This document shows, one piece after another, positions 8,362-17,499 of a stretch of 64,000 nt of DNA. Position 1 is the stretch's first letter; every line of letters starts with the position of its first letter. The stretch lies in assembly GCF_023558375.1 (NCBI RefSeq), contig NZ_CP083761.1, positions 1,043,001 to 1,107,000 on the forward strand, in the 5' to 3' direction. The translations under genes and the position numbers were made by a program. Source of the DNA: Chroococcidiopsis sp. CCMEE 29. Lineage in GTDB: Bacteria; Cyanobacteriota; Cyanobacteriia; Cyanobacteriales; Chroococcidiopsidaceae. Below the pieces are notes generated by a model. It searched no databases, was not told where the DNA came from, and was given only the letters and a program-made list of their open reading frames with translations.

Positions 8362-10893
8362 GTGAAACAACTGCAATTAATTAATATTCTGGGACTAGCA
8401 GCAACCGTATCAGTATTAATGGCTCAACCAGTACACGCCCAACTTGTGCAAGTCACCGGAGTGCAGCTTTCGCCAACTGAAAACGGTCTGGAAGTAATAC
8501 TCGAAAACCCGGAGGGGACATCTCTTCAAGTCTTTACTAACCGTTATGGTCAGACCTTTGTTGCAGACATTGTTAATACCCAACTGGCTCTCCCGGACGG
8601 TAAAACTTTTCGTCAAGACAATCCAGTGGAAGGCATTGCTTCTGTTACTGTGACTCAGCAGACCCCCAATAGCGTCCGGGTAACGGTAACGGGTGAAATA
8701 GGTGTACCTTCAGGACAGGTAACACAAATTGATCGCGGTTTAGTGTTCAGTTTGACGCCAAAGGCAGATCCAACAGCAGTTCAGTCTACACCAGAAACGC
8801 CTGAATCCGAGACTGCCGAGGAGCCAACTGCTTCAGAGGAAGAAGAAATTGACATTGTGGTAACTGCTACACGTACAGAAGAACAGGCGCAGGACGTGCC
8901 GCGTTCTGTAACCGTGATTCGGCGCGAAGAGATTGAGCAACAGACACAATTAACACGGAACTTACAAGATATTTTGGGGAGATTAGTTCCTGGCTTAGCA
9001 CCTCCTACTCAAAGCAGCAGTAACTTTGGGCAATCCCTCCGAGGGCGAAATGTATTGGTGTTGATTGATGGTGTTCCCCAATCTACGAGTCGGAACGCTT
9101 TCCGCGATTTGCGAACGATTGATCCTGCTGCCATTGAGCGCATTGAAGTTGTGCGCGGTCCCAGTGCAATTTATGGTGATGGAGCAACCGGCGGTGTGAT
9201 CAATATCATTACGCGGCAACCGAGTGAGGAAAGACTGAGTTCTCAAACTGAGGTGGGAATAAGCGCTGCTTTGGGAGAGCTGCAAGGAGGAAGTTTTGGC
9301 AATAACATCCAGCACATCATATCTGGTACTCAGGATAACTTTGACTTCGCAGTGAGCGCAGCGTTGACAAATACTGCTGGCTTTTTTGATGCTGAAGGCG
9401 ATCGCATTCCTCCTGACCCCAACGCTCAAGGTGGTTTCTCAGATGCCACAACCATCAACCTGTTTGGCAAGTTTGGTTGGAATATAGATGACCAACAACG
9501 CCTGCAACTAACATTTAACCGCTTTGACGATCAGCAAGATACAAACTTCACCACCGATCCAATTGTCAATACCCTGCCAGGCAGACAAAAAGCCCGCGCT
9601 CTAGAGGGTCTTAGATTAGATGAACTCCCAGGAACTGAAAACACATTATTCAATTTGCAATACACCCATGAGAATCTTTTCGGTAGCCAAGTTCAAGCTC
9701 AGTTGTACTATCGGGATTACCTAGCACGGTTTTTCCCCTTTGATGGTCGTACTTTTAGGAGTCTGGGTAACCAAATCTTTCAATCGCGGGTGGAATCAGA
9801 AAGATTTGGGGGGCGGTTACAGATTGAAACTTCTTTATTTAACGAAGGAGCCGCTAGGCTGTTATGGGGGTTAGACTACTCTAACGAAGATACATCCCAA
9901 CCGGTTGACATATTCGATCAGGCAGCTTTTGTCGCTAGTGGGGGTTTAGATTTCCGCCGAATTGGCGAGCGCACTTGGACACCACTGTTGGAATTAAGCA
10001 GTTTGGGTTTGTTTGCTCAACTAAACTGGGATATTAGCGATCGCTGGATTGTTAATGGTGGCGTGCGTTACGAAAACGCCGACGTAAGCATTGATGACTT
10101 CACTACCTTAGCTAATCCCAACGTAATTATTCCGGGCGGAGACCTCGACTTCGATGCGACTCTGTTTAATATCGGTACAGTCTACTTCCTGACGGACGAA
10201 CTGAGCGTATTTGCTAACTTTGCCCAAGGTTTTTCTCTCGCAGATATTGGCTTAGTCCTCCGCAATGCGTCCCCAGGCTTTTCTGTAGATTCTCTAAGCC
10301 CCCAACCGCAAAAAGTAGACAACTATGAAATTGGTGTACGCGGTCAATGGGATTCTGTTCAAGCATCCCTGTCCGCTTTCTATAACAGGTCAGACTTAGG
10401 TACAACCTTCACTGCTCCCGGAACAGTGATCCGCGCTCCAGAGCGAGTTTATGGTGTTGAAGCTGCCCTTGATGCTCAAGCAAACGATTGGCAACTCGGT
10501 GGCAGCCTTACTTTAGTAGCAGGTGAAATTGATAGAGGCGATGACGGAGACTACGAACCTCTAGATGGATTTCGGATTCCACCCTTGAAACTCGCTGCCT
10601 ATGTAGAGAACGAGACACTACCAGGTTGGCGCAATCGCCTACAAGCTCTATTCTCCGGAAGCCGCGATGTCTTTGGTGATACTATTGCCTTTGGGAGAAG
10701 ACCTGTAGAGAGCTACTTCACAGTAGACTACATCAGCAGTATTCAGCTCGGTTCAGGGACACTGCAAATAGGCATTGAGAATTTGTTTGATCGCCAATAT
10801 TTCCCAGTTGTTTCTCAATTGCAGGTCAACGATACTGCATACTCTGCAGCTAGAGGCAGGACGTTGAGCATCAAATACTCAATAGATTGGTAA
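8362..10893 (+). CDS. TonB-dependent siderophore receptor with N-terminal AMIN domain
   Basis: Outer-membrane ferric-siderophore receptor, about 843 residues. Order: signal peptide (residues 1-27, ending QPVHAQ), AMIN domain (about 30-135), a Pro/Glu-rich linker, TonB box region EIDIVVTATRT, plug domain (about 170-290, with VLVLIDGVPQ and EVVRGPSAIYGDGATGGVINIIT), then a beta-barrel to the C-terminus. AMIN plus TonB receptor is a recognised cyanobacterial arrangement. Start: a frame opens with TTG at 8344, but GTG at 8362 lies 4 bases after GAGGAG and leaves a normal signal peptide, so it is preferred. It heads a run of ABC-transporter genes for the periplasm-to-cytoplasm step; regulation by Fur is likely but no convincing box is visible. 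Confidence 0.9.
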   Translation: MKQLQLINILGLAATVSVLMAQPVHAQLVQVTGVQLSPTENGLEVILENPEGTSLQVFTNRYGQTFVADIVNTQLALPDGKTFRQDNPVEGIASVTVTQQTPNSVRVTVTGEIGVPSGQVTQIDRGLVFSLTPKADPTAVQSTPETPESETAEEPTASEEEEIDIVVTATRTEEQAQDVPRSVTVIRREEIEQQTQLTRNLQDILGRLVPGLAPPTQSSSNFGQSLRGRNVLVLIDGVPQSTSRNAFRDLRTIDPAAIERIEVVRGPSAIYGDGATGGVINIITRQPSEERLSSQTEVGISAALGELQGGSFGNNIQHIISGTQDNFDFAVSAALTNTAGFFDAEGDRIPPDPNAQGGFSDATTINLFGKFGWNIDDQQRLQLTFNRFDDQQDTNFTTDPIVNTLPGRQKARALEGLRLDELPGTENTLFNLQYTHENLFGSQVQAQLYYRDYLARFFPFDGRTFRSLGNQIFQSRVESERFGGRLQIETSLFNEGAARLLWGLDYSNEDTSQPVDIFDQAAFVASGGLDFRRIGERTWTPLLELSSLGLFAQLNWDISDRWIVNGGVRYENADVSIDDFTTLANPNVIIPGGDLDFDATLFNIGTVYFLTDELSVFANFAQGFSLADIGLVLRNASPGFSVDSLSPQPQKVDNYEIGVRGQWDSVQASLSAFYNRSDLGTTFTAPGTVIRAPERVYGVEAALDAQANDWQLGGSLTLVAGEIDRGDDGDYEPLDGFRIPPLKLAAYVENETLPGWRNRLQALFSGSRDVFGDTIAFGRRPVESYFTVDYISSIQLGSGTLQIGIENLFDRQYFPVVSQLQVNDTAYSAARGRTLSIKYSIDW

Positions 10894-10954
10894 AAGCAAT
10901 TAGCGATTGGCAGCTGATCGCTAGTGGTGTCATTAATATGCAGGAGGAAAGGTC

Positions 10955-11809
10955 TTGGTAGCAGTTGATGCTCACAACTTGAAGATTGCTTATGGTGATA
11001 CTCTAATTGTTCCTGACCTTTCGCTCACGCTCTATCCCGGCGAAGTCACAGCACTGCTGGGACCAAATGGATCGGGAAAAAGTACGGTATTGTGTACTCT
11101 GGCACGGCTATTGCAGCCCAACAGGGGCGCAGTCTACCTGAATGGACGCAACATTACCAAGCTGCCGACAAGAGAGATAGCTCGCCAGTTAGCAATGCTG
11201 CCTCAGTCGTCTGAAGTGCCAGATGGAGTTACAGTCTGGGAATTGATCGGATATGGTCGCTATCCGCACCAGAACCTACTGGGCGGATTTTCTACTCAAG
11301 ATCTTGCCGCCATGCGGTGGGCACTCAAAGTTACTAGGCTTGAGCCTCTAGCTGAAAGAGTAGTTGACACGCTCTCAGGTGGGGAACGGCAAAGAGCCTG
11401 GATTGCAATGGCGCTAGCTCAACAGACTCAGGTGCTGTTGCTAGATGAGCCAACCACATTTCTCGATATCCGTCACCAACTAGATGTGCTGTCTTTGGTG
11501 CGGGGGCTAAACCGCGAACATGGAATTACGGTAGGATGGGTGCTGCACGATTTGAACCAAGCAGCTGCCTATAGCGATCGCCTGATTATGTTGACAGGCG
11601 GTCAGGTAGTGGCGGCAGGCTCCCCGGCTGAAGTAATGACAGCAAGTACTATTCAGGAGGTGTTTGGGGTAGAAATGACTGTAATTCCCCATCCAATTAG
11701 CGGCTCCCCCACTTGCCTGCCGTGCAACTTAGGAAGCAGTACGAGCGGGTTTACTCCCTGTGCACCCAAAGATTATTCATTAAAACAGCAGGGGGAGCAG
11801 GGGAAGTAA
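10955..11809 (+). CDS. Ferric-siderophore ABC transporter, ATP-binding protein (FecE/FhuC type)
   Basis: 284 residues. Walker A GPNGSGKST near residue 36, signature LSGGERQRAWIAMAL near 140, Walker B VLLLDEPTTFLD, and H-loop VLHDLN are all present. It energises the double permease encoded downstream. Start is a TTG at 10955, supported by AGGAGGAAA five bases upstream and by the absence of any better in-frame start. The last 30 residues, rich in Cys, Ser, Gln and Gly, are outside the ABC fold. They are partly encoded by a GCAGGGGGAGCAGGGGAAG run that recurs elsewhere in the window, so the tail may have come from a repeat that removed the original stop codon. Confidence 0.9.
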   Translation: MVAVDAHNLKIAYGDTLIVPDLSLTLYPGEVTALLGPNGSGKSTVLCTLARLLQPNRGAVYLNGRNITKLPTREIARQLAMLPQSSEVPDGVTVWELIGYGRYPHQNLLGGFSTQDLAAMRWALKVTRLEPLAERVVDTLSGGERQRAWIAMALAQQTQVLLLDEPTTFLDIRHQLDVLSLVRGLNREHGITVGWVLHDLNQAAAYSDRLIMLTGGQVVAAGSPAEVMTASTIQEVFGVEMTVIPHPISGSPTCLPCNLGSSTSGFTPCAPKDYSLKQQGEQGK

Positions 11810-11811
11810 AG

Positions 11812-12750
11812 ATGCATAGCTTCAGCAGACGACGATTTTTGGCGACGGCAATTATTTCTGCCTTAGTAGTTGCCTGTACAGGAAATAAAGTAGAGAAACG
11901 GGTAGAGAGCTTATCCAGTCCCACTCTCACAAAAAAACCCACCCGGATTGTGGCGTTGGAATGGGTGTATGCGGAAGACTTGCTGGCACTGGGTATTCAG
12001 CCGGTTGGAGTAGCTGATATCAGTAGCTACAAACAGTTTGTCAATGTTCAGCCGAAGCTAGCAGACACTGTGGTTAATGTTGGCACGCGCCAGGAGCCGA
12101 GTTTAGAAGCGATCGCCAAATTGGAGCCTGACCTCATTCTCGGTGTAGAATTGCGGCATGAGATGATCTATGACACACTGTCGTCCATTGCCCCAACGCT
12201 GCTATTTAATCCCTATCCACCGCCAAACAAATTTAATCAGCTAGATGAGATGCAGCAAACTTTCCTGGCGATCGCCGATGCTGTAAACCGTCGTGATGCT
12301 GGAGAAGGAGTTTTGCAGCAGATGCGGGGAACTTTTAAGATTGCTGCCGATCGGTTGCGCTCAGCGGACTTCACAGGCAGCCCATTTATCCTGGCGCATT
12401 TTGTTCCAGGTACGCCCCAGCCGCGTTTGTTTACTGACAATGCGATGGCAGTGCAAGTTTTGACCCAAATTGGTCTAGAGAATGCCTGGCAAGGCGAAAT
12501 TGATCGCTTTGGTTTTAATACAGTCGGAGTGGAAGCGTTGCCAGCCGTCGAGCAGGCTAACTTCCTCTATATTGCCGAAGAAGAAGATGTCCAATGGCAA
12601 CAATTTCAGAATAACCCGGTCTGGAAAGGGCTGGAGTTTATTCAAGAAAGCCGCATTTATCCCATCGGGGCAGATACCTGGGTTTTTGGTGGTCCCTTAT
12701 CAGCGCGGGTACTCGTCAATAATGTTGTTGCGGCTTTGTCTAACAGATGA
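11812..12750 (+). CDS. Fe-siderophore ABC transporter substrate-binding lipoprotein (FecB/FhuD type)
   Basis: 312 residues from the ATG at 11812, two bases after the ATPase stop; the frame is open earlier but overlaps the ATPase gene. Residues 1-22 carry a twin-arginine-like motif (SRRRFLAT) and a lipobox ending at Cys22 (VVAC), so a membrane-anchored periplasmic lipoprotein is expected. The mature part is a type III binding protein: TRIVALEWVYAEDLLALGIQPVGVAD, then LEAIAKLEPDLILGV, and near the end VWKGLEFIQESRIYPI. It delivers ferric siderophore to the FhuB-like permease. Tight spacing on both sides supports one operon. Confidence 0.9.
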   Translation: MHSFSRRRFLATAIISALVVACTGNKVEKRVESLSSPTLTKKPTRIVALEWVYAEDLLALGIQPVGVADISSYKQFVNVQPKLADTVVNVGTRQEPSLEAIAKLEPDLILGVELRHEMIYDTLSSIAPTLLFNPYPPPNKFNQLDEMQQTFLAIADAVNRRDAGEGVLQQMRGTFKIAADRLRSADFTGSPFILAHFVPGTPQPRLFTDNAMAVQVLTQIGLENAWQGEIDRFGFNTVGVEALPAVEQANFLYIAEEEDVQWQQFQNNPVWKGLEFIQESRIYPIGADTWVFGGPLSARVLVNNVVAALSNR

Positions 12751-12767
12751 GGAGATAGGAAGTTTGA

Positions 12768-14786
12768 ATGGTGAAGTTTCATTCCTCATCCTTCGTGGTT
12801 TTTGGCGTTGGAGTGGTCTTGCTGCTGATACTCCTTTTTATCCACGTTATTCAGGGACAGGTGGGGCTTGATATTGCCACGATTATAACAGCAATCTTTT
12901 CACCAAATGACAGCACTGCTCATAACATTGTTCGCTATGTACGGCTACCTCGCTCTAGCATCGCTGTGCTTGTGGGTGTGGCGCTGGGAATAGCGGGGGT
13001 TTTGTTGCAAACGGTGACTCGCAACTCCTTAGCATCGCCAGCAACTTTGGGAATTAATGCTGGTGCTTATTTAGCTGTAACCACTACAGTGATTTTTGCG
13101 CCAGGGATATTTGCTTGGTCACCGGTAATGGTAGCGTTTGTGGGTGGGTTGTTAGCAGCATTACTGGTTTATGCGATCGCCTCGGCTGTAAAAGTTACAC
13201 CAATTCGCCTCACCCTTGCTGGCGTTGCGGTTTCTCTAGCTCTCGCTGCTTTTACCGCTGCCCTCCTACTGTTCTACGAAAACGAAACAACTGGCTTGTT
13301 CCTCTGGGGGGCTGGTTCGTTGGTGCAAACGGACTGGAGCGGCACTATTTATGCAGCACCCAGGGTATTAATTGGAGTAGTTCTGGCGCTGCTGCTGGCT
13401 AAACCGCTGGATGTGCTATTGTTGGGCGATGAGGTAGGGCGATCGCTAGGGTCTAGGGTGCAGTTAACTCGCTTCATCAGTACATTAATCGCTGTGTTTC
13501 TGGCATCTGTGGCGGTGAGTGTAGTTGGACCAATTGGCTTTGTTGGTTTGGTTGCTCCCCACCTGGTACGGCTGATGGGATGTCGTAAACACCAGTTATT
13601 GCTACCTGGAGCAGCCCTGTGGGGTGCAGTTGTGCTGGTTGGTGCTGATATTGTGGCACAGCAGGTAACGACGAACCTGAGTGAATTACCAGCTGGCAGT
13701 GTCACCGCTTTGATTGGCGCACCATTTTTAATTTGGCTGGCTCGTTCATCGGAGCGCATGGGAACTGAGAAGGCACTCAGAGGCTCCCTCCATGTGGATT
13801 CGCGTCGCCTTGCCTATCCGGTTGTACTTTGGGGTGCTATCCTGTTACTCCTCATCGTCTTGGTAATGGGTTTGTCGTTTGGCGACATTGAGTTTAGCTT
13901 TGGTCAAATCGTCAACACTTTCCGAGACGGCGGTACTGCCCTGTCCGAACGAGTACTATTCAACCTACGTCTGCCTCGTCTGTTGGTGGCGGTGCTGGCA
14001 GGGGCAGCGCTAGCAGTGAGTGGCTTACTATTGCAGGGAGTGGTGCGGAATCCCTTAGCTGGACCAGAAATAGTCGGGATTACTTCGGGCGCTGGTTTTG
14101 GTGCTCTGCTCGTCCTTGTTTTGCTGCCGAATGCACCAATTGAAGCATTACCAGTAGCATCTTTTGTCGGTGCTTTTGCCGCTTTCGGAGTCGTTTATCT
14201 TGCTTCCTGGCAGGGTGGCATTTCGCCAGCGAGGTTAGCTTTGGTTGGCATTGCGGTTTCTGCCTTCTGCTCAGCTGGGATCAATCTGCTCGTTGTCATA
14301 GCAAAGCTGCAAGTGGCACAAGCACTGATCTGGCTTGCTGGTAGCACCTACGCCCGTCAATGGGATGAGTTGTGGAGATTGATGGCTTTGCCACTGGTTC
14401 TACTACCGCTAGCATGGCTGTTAGGTCGCTGGCTAGACTTGATGGCATTGGGGGAAGACTTACCCCGCACCCTGGGTATCCGGCTGCAACAGGCTCGAGG
14501 AATCTTAATTGCGATCGCCGTTTCCCTAGCTGCAGCGGCAGTTTCCACAGTGGGAACAATTAGCTTCGTTGGTCTAATTGCTCCCCATGCAGCACGCCTT
14601 CTAGTAGGCCACCGTCACCGTCAGTTAGTACCAATAACAGCACTCCTGGGAGCTATCTTGGTCACCTTGGCAGATACCGTTGGTCGTGTTGCCCTTGCTC
14701 CTAAAGAAATCCCCTCAGGTTTGGTCACGGCGCTCATTGGCACGCCTTACTTTTTATGGCTATTGTTGCCTAAAAGAATAGACTGA
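12768..14786 (+). CDS. Fused double iron-siderophore ABC permease (FhuB-like)
   Basis: 672 residues, twice the size of a single FecCD permease. Two homologous halves are visible: residues 1-330 and 340-672. Each carries the family sequence RLPR..AVLVGVALGIAGVLLQ or its counterpart RLPRLLVAVLAGAALAVSG, and each ends with the motif for ATPase contact and helix packing (GPIGFVGLVAPHLVRL and GTISFVGLIAPHAARL) followed by ELPAGSVTALIGAPFLIWL or EIPSGLVTALIGTPYFLWL. About 18-20 membrane segments are expected. This single-chain arrangement is that of FhuB, whereas Fec and Btu systems use two separate chains or homodimers. It closes the siderophore operon. Confidence 0.92.
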   Translation: MVKFHSSSFVVFGVGVVLLLILLFIHVIQGQVGLDIATIITAIFSPNDSTAHNIVRYVRLPRSSIAVLVGVALGIAGVLLQTVTRNSLASPATLGINAGAYLAVTTTVIFAPGIFAWSPVMVAFVGGLLAALLVYAIASAVKVTPIRLTLAGVAVSLALAAFTAALLLFYENETTGLFLWGAGSLVQTDWSGTIYAAPRVLIGVVLALLLAKPLDVLLLGDEVGRSLGSRVQLTRFISTLIAVFLASVAVSVVGPIGFVGLVAPHLVRLMGCRKHQLLLPGAALWGAVVLVGADIVAQQVTTNLSELPAGSVTALIGAPFLIWLARSSERMGTEKALRGSLHVDSRRLAYPVVLWGAILLLLIVLVMGLSFGDIEFSFGQIVNTFRDGGTALSERVLFNLRLPRLLVAVLAGAALAVSGLLLQGVVRNPLAGPEIVGITSGAGFGALLVLVLLPNAPIEALPVASFVGAFAAFGVVYLASWQGGISPARLALVGIAVSAFCSAGINLLVVIAKLQVAQALIWLAGSTYARQWDELWRLMALPLVLLPLAWLLGRWLDLMALGEDLPRTLGIRLQQARGILIAIAVSLAAAAVSTVGTISFVGLIAPHAARLLVGHRHRQLVPITALLGAILVTLADTVGRVALAPKEIPSGLVTALIGTPYFLWLLLPKRID

Positions 14787-14931
14787 AGCAGAGGAGAATG
14801 TTTTGATACTCCCAGGGATATGCACCACTGGGATTATTGGCTCATCCAGTCCACTTAACAACAGGAGTTTCCCCCTAATGCCAGAGAGGGTTCTGTCCTC
14901 AAGCTTTTTGCTCCATTTCAGCAGCCTGTTT

Positions 14932-14976
14932 CCGAGTCCCTCCGCTGTGGTATTCCACCACAGCGGAGGGACTCGG
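14932..14976. repeat. Perfect 20-bp inverted repeat (hairpin)
   Basis: Arms at 14932-14951 and 14957-14976 are exact reverse complements (left arm starts CCGAGTCCC, right arm ends GGGACTCGG) with a 5-base loop ATTCC. It lies about 145 bases after the permease stop. No T-run follows, so it is not a textbook terminator, although it could still stop or stabilise the siderophore-operon transcript. Confidence 0.7.
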
Positions 14977-14979
14977 TAC

Positions 14980-15165
14980 AGTTTCAAACCTAAATCCTTG
15001 GTTCTGTGGTACTTGTTGCTTAAACAGGGAGTTCACTCTAAACCTCCTACGCGCGACCTAGCTCAGTTGAAGCGACGGGTCAGGTCTCATCTGCATAAAC
15101 TCCAGAGGTTATCTGCTCGACTTGTGAAATATTTTAAGCATGCATTTATTGCTTATGCTGCTTAA
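14980..15165 (+). pseudogene. Possible IS630-type transposase C-terminal remnant
   Basis: An open frame ends with LWYLLLKQGV ... RDLAQLKRRVRSHLHKLQRL ... VKYFKHAFIAYAA. The pattern of a basic helix followed by L-KLQ and a short aromatic tail resembles the C-terminus of IS630-type transposases. The catalytic domain is absent, and the upstream part of the frame crosses the 20-bp hairpin. Weak call based on pattern only. Confidence 0.3.
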
Positions 15166-15226
15166 AAAGATGCATACTCAATCATTGCCAGGTTAACAGG
15201 TATTAAATTAAGCGCAACAGCCACTT

Positions 15227-16120
15227 ATGAATCGCAAAACAGCACCAGAGCGATCGCTTACTAAATCCCTGCAAGAATATTTGCGGGGGATTGCGGGTGG
15301 ATTGTTGTTCAGTTTGCCACTACTCTACACGATGGAGGTGTGGTGGGCTGGATTTACTACCCATCCCTTACCCATGCTGATCTACGTTCTTGCCACCTTC
15401 ACTCTGCTACTGGGTTACAACCGCTATGCTGGTTTACGCCGCTCTGCCAGTCCAGTGGAAGTAGCGATTGATTCTGTTGAGGAAATGGGATTGGGTTTAG
15501 TCATAGCCGCAGTTGTTCTTTGGCTGCTAGGACAGATCGCTGCTGATATGCCATTTAGCGAAATTGCTGGCAAAATTATTGTGGAAGCGATGACTGTTGC
15601 CATCGGTGTATCTATCGGTACTGCCCAATTGGGTGGTGCTGAGGGCGAGGCAAAAAGAGATAAGGGTATGCAGGGCGAAGCCTCCTGCTCCAGCTCTAGT
15701 CCAGTACCATTGCTAACAGAGAATAACAAGGAGTTTGGCGGACAGCTAACCCTTGCTTTGTGCGGAGCCGTGCTGTTTGCTGCTAACGTTGCGCCGACAG
15801 AGGAGATTATTGTGATTGCAATTCAAACTTCTGCTGGGAGACTGCTAGGTCTGGCGCTATTCTCGATGCTGCTAGCTACACTAATTCTGTTTTATAGTGA
15901 CTTTACTGGCTCACAACGCTTTAGTCAGTCCAGAGGCATCAAAACCGTGATCTTTGGTGCAATTGTGACGTATGCAATCGCTCTAGTTGCTTCTGCTGCT
16001 ATCCTCTGGTTTTTTGGACGCTTTGACGGCATTGCTCCCGTAATTTGCCTAGCACAAACGGTTGTCTTAGGAGTCGCCGCTACGCTAGGTGCTTCCGCTG
16101 GTAGATTATTACTGCAATGA
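15227..16120 (+). CDS. TIGR02587 family (DUF2391) integral membrane protein
   Basis: 297 residues with about seven hydrophobic segments (for example residues 22-38, 48-66, 88-105, 170-185, 204-225, 242-265, 272-292). Conserved-looking features are EYLRGIAGGLLFSLPLLYTMEVWW at the N-terminus and APTEEI before the second membrane block. I recognise it as the TIGR02587/DUF2391 family, function unknown. Residues 135-170 form a low-complexity Glu/Lys/Ser loop (GEAKRDKGMQGEASCSSSSP) that looks like an insertion in the cytoplasmic loop. Its stop overlaps the start of the next gene (ATGA), a coupling typical of this two-gene family. Confidence 0.82.
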   Translation: MNRKTAPERSLTKSLQEYLRGIAGGLLFSLPLLYTMEVWWAGFTTHPLPMLIYVLATFTLLLGYNRYAGLRRSASPVEVAIDSVEEMGLGLVIAAVVLWLLGQIAADMPFSEIAGKIIVEAMTVAIGVSIGTAQLGGAEGEAKRDKGMQGEASCSSSSPVPLLTENNKEFGGQLTLALCGAVLFAANVAPTEEIIVIAIQTSAGRLLGLALFSMLLATLILFYSDFTGSQRFSQSRGIKTVIFGAIVTYAIALVASAAILWFFGRFDGIAPVICLAQTVVLGVAATLGASAGRLLLQ

Positions 16121-16503
16121 AACAAGTAGAAAAAAATTGGCTAGAGTGGATTGTCTTTGCTGCTAGTCTTGTTCTTGTATTAAGTATATTGGGTTATCTG
16201 GTTTATGATGTTGCCACAGTGGGAGAAGTACCGCCTAACATCGAGGTCCAACTCGGTCAACCGCAGCCGCAATCAAACCACTTCCTAGTTCCCTTGTCAG
16301 TGACTAATCGTGGTGGAGAGACTGCGGAAGGAGTGCATATTGAAGTAACGCTTGAAAATGGCAGTAAGGAAGAAGAAAGTGCTGATTTTGAGATTGCTTT
16401 CCTCCCCCGCAACTCCACCCGCGAAGGCTGGGTGACATTTAAAACCGACCCCCGAACTGTAGAACAAATGCAAGCAAGAGTACTGGGTTTTGAAAAGCCA
16501 TGA
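16117..16503 (+). CDS. TIGR02588 family protein
   Basis: 128 residues: one N-terminal membrane segment (residues 9-32) and an extracytoplasmic beta-rich domain containing NHFLVPLSVTNRGGETAEGV, EESADFEIAFLPRNSTREGWVTF and a C-terminal ARVLGFEKP. This is the partner family that habitually follows TIGR02587 proteins. The 4-base ATGA overlap with the preceding gene indicates translational coupling and a joint membrane complex. The role is unknown. Confidence 0.82.
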   Translation: MKQVEKNWLEWIVFAASLVLVLSILGYLVYDVATVGEVPPNIEVQLGQPQPQSNHFLVPLSVTNRGGETAEGVHIEVTLENGSKEEESADFEIAFLPRNSTREGWVTFKTDPRTVEQMQARVLGFEKP

Positions 16504-16577
16504 AAACTAAAGTTTAGCTCAGTTAAATGATGTTATGGTACGTCAATTTAAGGACGCTGAACGGGAGCATGTCACTT

Positions 16578-17159
16578 TTACGAGCCGATTAGCCCGTTGA
16601 GGTAAGCGCAACGATGTGCCAGCACTTGAGGAACATTCTCGCTGTTCCACTGTGCACCCGAGATTTGAACACGACGGTTAATCTGTTTGATGGCAGACTC
16701 GACAGCACCGGAACCAATGGAGCAAAGTTGTTCAGCCTGAAAGTAATCGTAATTGACAATGCGATGGCGATGTTTGCGTAAATACTGACAGAAGTTCTGA
16801 GCTTGTTTCTTCTTGCACTCCTCAAACAGGGCAATGGTTTGGTCAACTTGACCTTTCCAAAGCAAAGCCTGTGCTTGGTGCAGTCGCTTGAGGGAACCGC
16901 CGACTTTATGGAGATTTTCTTTGAGGTGATACCAGTCTAAAATCTCTTGTCGTTGGTCTACCGTAGCAATTTGCTCCACGATGTTCCAAACCCCATCATG
17001 TCCATCGCCCAAACAACTCAAGGAATTTTCCAACGGTTGAGCATTCACCCACTCAATCAGTTGAGCATTGTTTTGAAAGTTGGCGACCAAGCCTATGGCG
17101 GTGGCGATGGCTTTGTAATCTCGCCATTGACAGGCTTGGGAAGAAGAAGATGCGGCGGT
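16578..17159 (-). pseudogene. ISKra4-family transposase, C-terminal remnant
   Basis: The minus-strand frame encodes the catalytic C-terminal half of an ISKra4-type transposase: CLGDGHDGVWNI, ILDWYHLKENLHKVGGSLKR, FCQYLRKHRHRIVNYDYF, IGSGAVESAIKQINRR and VPQVLAHRCAYLNGL. Reading upstream, the family frame continues through QWRDYKAIATAIGLVANF and is cut by a TGA at 17160-17162. The N-terminal half is missing. The element is dead and marks the left edge of the GC-rich sugar-transporter block. Confidence 0.85.
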
Positions 17160-17499
17160 TCAAGTCTCCTGCTCAAGCGCAGCAATTCTTGGCAGCAGCG
17201 GAATTAATCTATTAGCAGACTCAACCAAAGAGACATCGGTTACCTGCTTGTGTTACTAGACAGGTAATGGTGGAGCGAATGCAGAGTTGGAAAGAGATGA
17301 CTCGGGTTAATGTATCTATTTAGAGGCAGGGGGATTGTTTTTCTAGGAAAATAGTAGCTGTTTGCTCTTTGGGTAACTTAATTTGACAATACCCTTCTGT
17401 GGACTTCCTTTTCCTGCTCCTTATTATAGTCGAACACCAGATCTAGAACACCACCCAATTTGACAATCTAATCAACAAGCAGCTTTCCACCAAATGCGC
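17160..17499. other. Non-coding stretch between transposase remnant and sugar permease
   Basis: About 340 bases with no credible gene. Composition changes across it from AT-rich (17200-17460) to the GC-rich transporter block, so the boundary of the transferred segment is probably near 17460-17500. Confidence 0.45.

Noticed and set aside
14803-14979. Plus-strand frame after the permease gene as an own gene
   Set aside because: The 5' part of the frame crosses a perfect hairpin, has no ribosome site and no protein character; only its 3' end resembles a transposase tail.
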